A stretch of 64,000 nucleotides of DNA from Zygnema circumcarinatum. Taxonomy: Eukaryota > Streptophyta > Zygnematophyceae > Zygnematales > Zygnemataceae. The translations under genes were made by a program, and so were the position numbers. Under the pieces are notes generated by a model. It was not told the DNA's origin, did not search any database, and saw only the letters and a list, made by a program, of their open reading frames with translations. The stretch lies in assembly GCA_037447605.1 (NCBI GenBank), contig CM074816.1, forward strand, positions 1,140,095 to 1,204,094, given 5' to 3'. Numbering within the stretch: position 1 is the first letter of the stretch; the number at the start of each line of letters is the position of its first letter. This document shows, in pieces, positions 52,683-64,000 of this stretch.

Positions 52683-54522
52683 CTGCAGGGCTCTCCATAG
52701 TAAGGATTTAGGGTTCAGGGTTTAGGGTTTAGGATTAAGGATTTAGATATTTGGGATCAGGGTTTAGGGTTTAGGATTAAGGGTTTAGGAATTTGGGTTC
52801 AGGGTTTAGGGTTTCGCGTTCAGGGTTTAGGGTTGAGAGGTTTAGGGTTTAGAATTTAGAAATTAGGGTTCAGGGTTTAGAGTTCAGGGTTAAGGATTTA
52901 AGGTTTCGGCTTTAGGGGGTTAAGGGAGTAGGGGTCAAAGGTTAGGGTTTGGGATTGGAAGGTTAGGAGTTATGGGTTTAAGTTTATGGTTTAACGTATA
53001 GGGCTAGGGTTTGGGGATCAGGGTTTCGAGTTTAGGGCTTAGAGTTAAGTTTAGAGGTTAAGGTGTGGCTTTAGGTGTTAAAATTTAAAGTTAAGGACCG
53101 GGTTAAGGGTCTAGGCTTTATGGTGTGCGTCTAGGGCTTGCGTTGAGGGTTTAGGGTTTGGGATTATGGCTTAAGATGAAGGTTCAGGGTTCAGAGCGGG
53201 TTTGGGGTTTGAGATTGAGTGCAGGATTTAGGGTTTAACCTAAGGATTTAAGGTAGACTCTTCCACTTTATGCACCTATGTGCTTCAGTATTAATATGGT
53301 CACTTATTGATTCATAGCCAGATTATGCACTGAGCTTGCATGTACATATGCCATATGTAAGTATGCATTTGGGGCTCCAAAACCGTAGCATTGTAACTCT
53401 TCACATGCTCAGTTTTTCCGCTCAGTTCACTCCCGGTTTGCTTCCCTTCACGGAACCGGCAAGCGGCACATCGCATGGACCATCCGACGCATGCATGAGT
53501 GCCATAGGGCCGCACATGCGGGTTCAGAACCCTTCTAGGGTTCAAGGATTTTAGGGTTTTCAGGGTTTAGAAGTGCTCGCTTGGCCGCATTACCCTGCGC
53601 GTCTTCGCCATCGCCGGCCTTCACCCTATCCTCCGCCGCCGCTCTTTCTGCACGCTGCCGCCATCTCCCCCATGCCCCAATGCCATCAGGCCCATCATAC
53701 CATGCCATGTCATGCCACCCATACTGTGCCATGCATGCGCATGCCATGCCGACCCATTCCCATCCCCGGAGAGCCTACCTCAGCAGCACACGTGGCGGCG
53801 CCTGCGCGATCAGCGACCTCTCTCTCGCTGGCGAATGTCTGACTGTTGCGGAGAGGGAAGGAGGGAGGAAGGGGAGGGGTTACGGGTCGCTTGGCCGTTG
53901 GATGTGCCACGTGTGCACGCGTCGACAGGAAGAGATTCGCGTATGGCCGTTGGATGTGCCACGTTCCCAAGCGAGGAAAACTTAAACAAAGGCGACCTTT
54001 GGGGCCGCTTCGAGAGTGGCCTGCGTTGTTGAGCCGAGGGGTAGCATTCAGCTCCTCGCTTTATTCTTTTGTTCTTAGGTCTTTTGCGACCAGTTCCACG
54101 TGGTTCCCCACGATGCTTTTGTTCGTGTACATTCGATGGCATCATCGCCATAGTGAGGTCAGTGCCACATCTTTTGCATTTGCCTTCGTGTCTGTGCTTA
54201 TCTTTAGGGCGTTTCAAACTTAACAAGTTGTTAGTAAGTTTGACACCAAAATAGGTACTCGGTGACATCGCAATACGCTTGTAGAGGAGTCATTCAATTC
54301 CTTTTCTTTTTGTAAGATATCGTGAAGTCTGACAATCCCTAATATAGATAGAAAAACAAAAAAAAGGACCAATTGGGGTGACCGCAAGTATGTAACATTG
54401 GCGCAACCCACGCAGAAACGTCACAAGGGGAGCGACAGCAAGAAAGATATTCTTTTATTGATGATTAATCACGGTGGGTGCAAAGCACCAACACTCTCTG
54501 AATGGTGGGAAATTAGTGGCCC
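52683..54522. repeat. Telomere-like repeats (52690-53260) and unresolved upstream region
   Basis: 52690-53260 is a degenerate run of TTTAGGG-type units on the plus strand (GGGTTTAGGGTTTAGGA, GGGTTCAGGG). 53570-53760 is CATGCC-rich. Two GATGTGCCACGT words at 53898 and 53955 share CGTTGGATGTGCCACGT, a 17-bp direct repeat. The missing first exon of PPAN may lie here. Nothing else recognised up to the IF-3 3' end. Confidence 0.6.
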
Positions 54523-59184
<4,662 letters not shown>

Positions 59185-60406
59185 CTGCGCGCAGGGACGC
59201 GGAGGCCGGGAAGGGAGAGGGAGAGGGAGTGGGAGAGGGATAGGGAGGGAAGGCGAACCCTAACCCTAAAACTCTGAGCGGAGAATCCGCGAGCCTTAAT
59301 CGCGCCGTGGTCGCCCTCTTCCCTCGCGTCTACTTCTCTCCCTCCATTCATCCTCTCTCTCCCCCATCCAATCCCTCCATCATCCTCTCTCCCTTCTCTC
59401 CCTCCATTTTTTTCTCTCACCTTCCCTGTCTCTCCCTTCCTCCCCTCCCCCCTCCCTCTCTCTCTCACTCTCTCTCTCTCTTTCTCTGTCTCTCTCTTCC
59501 CCCCTCTCTTTTCTAAAATAGTGAGGCGTTCCTCGCCATCACCGGCGTTGAAATGAAGAAGAACAGCAGGTCGCTTCTCTCCCTTTCCATCCGCTCCGCT
59601 CTTCGCAGCTTGACCCTAAAACCCACTCTCTCATTCACACCTTTCGGCGCCTAAAAGCCTTTAAATCCATAGAACCCTGAAAACCCCGAAACACCTTCAG
59701 CATTGAACATTTTTTTGAACGGATTGTGGGTATGGTTGCTGTGCGGGCTGCAGAGGGAAGGGCTCCGTGCTGAGCCATTTGGTGGGGGTGGCGGGAATGC
59801 TCCTCCTCCTACATGCCGGCTACTGTACCATACTATGTTAGTCTCTCTCTCTCTCTCTCCCCCTCTCTCACTCCTCTTTCTCTTCCCCACACTCCCCCTG
59901 ACTCCCCTCTCTCTCCCTTCCACTCCTCCCTCTCTCTCTTCCCCCCCCTCCTCCTCCCCCTCCTCCAGCCCATGCCTTCCACCTTTGTAGACAGTTAGAT
60001 ACGAAACCTCAGCCAGCTGGATTGGGAAAATTCAGTTTGGCTTTTTCTTTTCCCTTTTCTTGTATTGCCCACGGACAATCCCTTAATCTCACTCCAAATC
60101 AGCCGCCAATGAGCACAGACAGCTCTCGAATATTCAGATTTTTCTGCTCAGAAGTCAGCCAGCAGCATAATGCATGAGGTTGGAATGTCAGCAATGGAGT
60201 TCCGATAAGGGAAAAGAAACATTCATGTTTCTTTGTGAATTAACTTAACTTAATTAACTCTCTGGCTTGCTGAAGCATTTCATGTTTTCTTCGTAGTCGT
60301 TTTATAGTTCTGTGTGGTTTTGCTTTTTATTCTGTGCGGCTGTTTTATGGTCTTAATTTCAGTTTTAAATTGTGTAAAGTTTACGTGAAGTTCAAAATTA
60401 AGATCT
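59185..60406. other. Region between IF-3 and EMC5: possible EMC5 5' exons
   Basis: CT-rich sequence at 59335-59515 and 59840-59975. A short plus-strand exon-like piece EAFLAITGVEMKKNSR (59522-59570) ends at a GT. The exon carrying the first membrane helix of EMC5 should be here but I could not identify it. Confidence 0.4.
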
Positions 60407-61513
60407 ATGCTGAATGGGTCGGCTTCGAGCTACTCGGCATGGCAGGGTCCATATCTCAATCGTCGTAAGGAAATGGGACATTTATCTTCACCCTCTCTTT
60501 TGCCCTTCTCAACTCTCATATTCTCTCACTTCTCTCTCTCTCTCTGTGTCTGTCTCTCTCCTCCCTCCCTCTCTCTATCGTTTTTTCTTCGCCCTTCAGA
60601 TCGTAATGAGCTCAATGACATGGAGGAGAAGTTTGAATCGCCGCCTTTCAATGTATTAATGGCGTTCCCCTTTATCGGGTGGGGGGCGAGGGTGGGAGAG
60701 GGAGAGGGAGGGGAGGTGGGAAGGGAGAGAGTGCAGGAGGGGGAGAGGGTGGAGGGAAGGGCGAGGGTGTGGAATAGATAGCAGAGGGAGGGAAGATAGC
60801 GGTTGTGGAGGAAAGGGAGAGGTTGTGGGACGAAGGCAGCGGAGAGGGAGGGAGAGAGGGAGGGAGGGAGGGTGTGAATGGGCTAATCCTTTAATTATAT
60901 TACCACAAGATGAGCTTATTTTTTTCAGCATGTTTGGGGCAGCAAGATAGGTGTACATGGAGAAGGAAAGTTTGTATGTCCATTTTGCTGATGTCACCAT
61001 CATGATCATTTTTGAGACGAGAGTGATGTGGTGGGTGGCAGGTGATGTTCGAGCTTTTTGTGGGGTTGGTACTTTGTCTTGTAGCGGCACTGCAAGTTCC
61101 GGGAACCTTCCAGCCCATCAAACTGGAGGCTGAAAATAATCGGTACGTAAATTTAGGTCAAAGTTTGGGCCATTTCTCACTCTAAATCATTCCAATTCGT
61201 TCTCTACTTCCCTGGTTTCATGTACTCTGTATCCTAAAACCCCTAAAACTCCTAAAAACCCTAAAAACCCCAAATCCCTGAAACCCTAAAAACCCTTAAA
61301 ACCCTAAAAACCCTAAAAACCCAGCTCTGTGTTGCCAAACTTATTGAGTGAGCATAATCATAATTCTCATAATCTTTTGTTTACGGTGTTCCATGTGAGA
61401 AATTTGCGTTCCGCAGAATAGTGGAACTTCCTGAGCTTGCGGACTTCATGGTGTTCAGCCATAGGGGGCGAATTCTTTCTTCCAAGACCGGCAGGAAGAC
61501 GAAGGACAATTAG
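60407..61513 (+). CDS. EMC5 / membrane magnesium transporter family protein, 5' end unresolved
   Basis: Small subunit of the ER membrane protein complex, also described as a membrane Mg2+ transporter. Exons: up to 60464 (from 60407 or earlier), 60600-60652, 61042-61142, 61417-61513, with phases 1, 0, 2. Sequence words: SASSYSAWQGPYLNR, RNELNDMEEKFESPPFN, VMFELFVGLVLCLVAALQVP (second membrane helix), GTFQPIKLEAENNR and VELPELADFMVFSHRGRILS. The ME-EKFE-PP-NV and DFMVF-HRGR patterns are those of plant EMC5. The first membrane helix expected before YSAWQ is missing, so at least one 5' exon lies upstream; the ATG at 60407 is probably internal. Confidence 0.82.
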
Positions 61514-62510
61514 AATTTCGAGCTCAGGTAGGGAATGACGCGTGTACAAATAGGAGTTCTTAAGGCGATGAATTGAATGTTTTTAATATCAAGACTCGAT
61601 CCCTTGACCTCACTATGTTGCGGAAATCGCAAGCGTAGTGTATGGCTTCACAACATAACGTGATGTTATTCAATGTGATGTGGTGACATATGTGGTGGGG
61701 TGTGATGGAATGTGTTGTGTGGTTGTTGAACACGAAAAAAAATAAAGAGTTAAGAGTCAATGTCAATGTCGATGTATGTGTCAGATGTGAGCATGTGAGG
61801 GATAGCTCAACATGGAACCACGTGGCAAGTGGTGATTGGTGGGTGAATTACGAGATGGAATCGAACCTTGCGTGGGCACTTCCCTCTGTTCTGCGGAACG
61901 ATGCGTCGAATGCGTCGATCCGCTTTCATGGGCGGACCAATCGCAGCTTTCCACGTCGGACAGAAATGCATGGCCCATGCCGTCGATCGTACCCCCAACG
62001 GCGAGTTTGGAGAGCCGCCCTCACAAATCGAATGAAAGGTCAAAAGGGGCAGGCAGAAAGGCAGAAGTTCATTTTCTGCTCGCCGTCATTTTCTGATAGA
62101 CTGCAAATTTTTTTCGAGGATATTTGTTTACAAATTATGAGAGCAGTACCTCGAGCAGTTTTGGCTTCGAGGCAATAACTCGGAAGCTATTTGAGTAAGG
62201 ATGGAAGCGGAAGCTTCTTGCAAATGATAAGAGTTGACACAGTGAGAGGGAGAGGGAGGAGGGAGGGGGGGAGGGGGGAGGGGAGAGGGGGAAGGTATTC
62301 CTTACTACGCTTACGTGACAGTTGCTACTCTCAATAATAACTTTCAAAACTGCGAAAATTTCCCGCCTCTTCCCCGGTTCTTCCTCGCCTATTTCTCCCG
62401 CGAATTTCTACAATGTAGAGAGCAGAGAGAATCAGGATGACAGGAACCAAAACATGTTTGAAACGCAGCGTCTTTGGCATTAGCGATTACGGTTTTTTAT
62501 TCAATCAGTT
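61514..62510. other. Intergenic with two exact CCAAT-N9-CCACG composites
   Basis: Composites at 61821-61839 (minus) and 61937-61955 (plus). GTGATGTG words at 61670-61710. A short GA/G-rich run at 62243-62295. No protein recognised. Confidence 0.6.
61821..61955. promoter_or_regulatory. Two ERSE-type composites, diverging orientation
   Basis: CGTGG at 61821-61825, nine bases, ATTGG at 61835-61839 (minus strand); CCAAT at 61937-61941, nine bases, CCACG at 61951-61955 (plus strand). Spaced about 116 bp centre to centre. No nearby gene start recognised. Confidence 0.45.
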
Positions 62511-62518
62511 AACTGTTG

Positions 62519-63524
62519 CACAGGTCGGACCATTGGATCGGCAACCATTGGACAACCATTGGATGGCAATGGTTGGACGTCTACTGATTGGCAACCAGTC
62601 GACTGGTTGTTTCGATCCGGCGGCACTGGTTGGCAACCAGTCGAATGGTTATATCCATTAAATCAAATGGTTGGCAACCATTAAATCACTAGTTGTCAAC
62701 GGTTGGCAACCCACCAAAATGATGTCTACAATAGGGGTATAGCCCCGAACTGTACACCGTACGGTCCTTAGCCGTTGTCAAAGGTCCTTAGGAGATTCGG
62801 TCCGGATGTGGACCGACCGACAGTCTTAGTCTAGTGGGAACACGCAGAACTAGCCATTGGCCACGTGGCGAGTGGCTATAGGTCGCGTCGTCGAACCAGT
62901 CGAATGGTTGTTTCAGTCCTGCGCCACTGGTTCGCAACCAGTCGACTAGTTTCCAACCAGTGGATGCCACTAGTTGGCAACCAGTCGACTGGTTTGGAAC
63001 CAGTGGATGCCACTGGTTGGCAACCAGTCGAATGGTTGTTTCGGTCCGCAACCACTGGTTGGCAACCAGTCGAATGGTTGTTTCGATCCGGCGGCACTGG
63101 TTGGCAACCAGTCGAATGGTTGCCAACCAGTGGCATCCACTGGTTCCAAACCAGTCGAATGGTTGTTTCGGTCCGCAACCACTGGTTGTCAACCAGTCGA
63201 ATGGTTGTTTTGATCCGGCGGCACTGGTTGGCAACCAGTCGAATGGTTGCCAACCAGTGGCATCCACTGGTTCCAAACCAGTCGAATGGTTGTTTCGGTC
63301 CGCAACCACTGGTTGGCAACCAGTCGAATGGTTTGGAACTAGTGGATGCCACTGGTTGGCAACCAGTCGAAAAGTTGTTTTGATCCGGCGGCACTGGTTG
63401 GCAACCAGTCGAATGGTTGCCAACCAATGGCATCCACTGGTTCCAAACCAGTCGAATGGTTGTTTCGGTCCGCAACCACTGGTTGCCAACCAGTCGACTG
63501 GTTTGTCTAATGGTCCGATCTGTG
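62519..63524. mobile_element. Non-autonomous hAT-like element, about 1.0 kb, filled with dyad repeats
   Basis: Ends: CACAGGTCGGACCATT (62519-62534) and, inverted, CACAGATCGGACCATT (63509-63524), 15 of 16 identical. Flanks AACTGTTG (62511-62518) and AAATGTTG (63525-63532) match 7 of 8, as an aged 8-bp target duplication. About two thirds of the interior is a tandem array with a roughly 42-bp step: core AACCAGTCGAATGGTTG followed by one of three spacers (TTTCGGTCCGCAACCACTGG, TTTCGATCCGGCGGCACTGG, CCAACCAGTGGCATCCACTG), the third also found inverted. A non-repeated middle (62700-62875) contains GCCACGTGGC. No transposase; the frames open on both strands because the step is a multiple of three. 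Confidence 0.8.
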
Positions 63525-63532
63525 AAATGTTG

Positions 63533-63779
63533 ATATTGATTTGAAACTTGTTAAGGTTTCGTTGGATGGCATGAGCCAATGTAGGTCCGTGACATCAACT
63601 ATTGCCAGGTTGGTTGTCTCTTGTTTCTGCTATGTGCAGCCTTTGCTAGGGTGCCTCCCTCTCGTCCCTACTTCCACGAGCTATTCTCTCACTACTATTC
63701 TTCTCTCTTACTTCCTCACTTCTTTTGTTCACCCTCCCTCTCGCACCCTTCCCTCCAGCCCACTGGGTTTTAGGGTCCA
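63533..63779. other. Short region, nothing recognised
   Basis: Flank of the hAT-like element; a CT-rich part lies at 63680-63755. No gene seen. Confidence 0.4.
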
Positions 63780-64000
63780 ATGGCTCCACCGTCCGCTGCG
63801 GCATTTGCATTTCCAGCAGCCGCACTCCGAGCCCTTGAGGCGAAGCTGACCGCGACCACCATAGTATCTCCCTCTCCATCTCTCTCCCACTCTCAATGCG
63901 GCCCTGATCCGATGGAAGATCGCATGCATGTAGGCAGTGCTCAGTGGTCGCATGGGACCATACCATGTGATGTCGATCATGTTGGTTTGTTGGGCGCAGC
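63780..64000 (+). CDS. Possible 5' exon of an unidentified gene running off the window
   Basis: Frame open from ATG at 63780 to the window edge (73 codons). It starts MAPPSAAAFAFPAAALRALE and contains GSAQWSHGTIPCDVDHVGLL, which faintly resembles the SA-x-W ... DH-x-x-L end of alpha/beta-hydrolase lipases. The similarity is weak and the strand is not certain. Confidence 0.2.
   Translation, partial: MAPPSAAAFAFPAAALRALEAKLTATTIVSPSPSLSHSQCGPDPMEDRMHVGSAQWSHGTIPCDVDHVGLLGA

Noticed and set aside
62880-63510. Regular repeats with spacers resembling a CRISPR array
   Set aside because: Spacers fall into only three recurring types, the repeat is embedded in a transposon-like element, and the DNA is plant nuclear.
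62865-63579. Several repeat proteins (GNQSNGCFDPA, GWQPVEW) open on both strands
   Set aside because: The tandem step is a multiple of three and lacks stop words in many frames; the DNA repeat explains all of them.

Overview
This window is nuclear DNA from a green plant of the streptophyte line. The genes are split by GT-AG introns with conserved plant-type phases. Many products are plastid-directed, there is a eukaryotic tRNA-Gly, and plant-type TTTAGGG/CCCTAAA repeats are scattered throughout. The gene content points to a streptophyte alga or an early-diverging land plant rather than a flowering plant: a type IIB (algal/chloroplast) glutamine synthetase, a CapA-family protein, a clade A-like PP2C with an atypical 'lock' position, and an invertase mixing vacuolar and cell-wall signatures. 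I cannot name the species. All gene models come from reading ORFs, splice sites and phase agreement by eye; no search was run.

Layout. 153-2304 (-): acid invertase, 3' end outside the window. 4051-4121 (+): tRNA-Gly(GCC). 4622-5836 (-): DUF1995-like plastid protein, sharing a 193 bp divergent promoter with 6030-9149 (+): plastid fructose-1,6-bisphosphatase II. 9987-14040 (-): ADAT3/TAD3 tRNA deaminase subunit. 16762-18109 (+): LEA_2/NDR1-like membrane protein. 19493-22656 (+): CapA-family protein. 25068-31248 (+): glutamine synthetase IIB. 32323-36338 (-): UDP-arabinose 4-epimerase type (5' end unresolved). 39027-41553 (-): plastid NiCo/UreH-like transporter. 42971-47041 (-): clade A-like PP2C. 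49042-52682 (-): Peter Pan/SSF1 Brix protein (first exon unresolved). 54523-59184 (-): organellar translation initiation factor IF-3. 60407-61513 (+): EMC5/membrane magnesium transporter (5' end unresolved). These are ordinary housekeeping genes, with carbon metabolism (invertase, FBPase, epimerase), nitrogen assimilation (GS), translation (ADAT3, IF-3, PPAN, tRNA) and signalling (PP2C) mixed together; nothing suggests an operon or gene cluster.

What is unusual is the DNA between and inside the genes. First, the palindrome GCCACGTGGC occurs at least 15 times exactly in 64 kb (chance expectation well below one), along with many ACGTGTC/ACGTGGC variants, and it lies inside exons as well as outside. 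Second, it is repeatedly joined to CCAAT at a fixed distance: nine exact CCAAT-N9-CCACG matches (the ER-stress response element consensus), one facing pair of them about 155-210 bp before the glutamine synthetase start, and a short tandem array at 15.5 kb. Third, two non-autonomous hAT-like elements can be delimited by terminal inverted repeats and 8-bp target duplications (37773-37929, and 62519-63524 with an interior of dyad repeats), plus a foldback at 14501-14623. Fourth, introns are loaded with long CT/GA tracts, some of which spill into coding tails.
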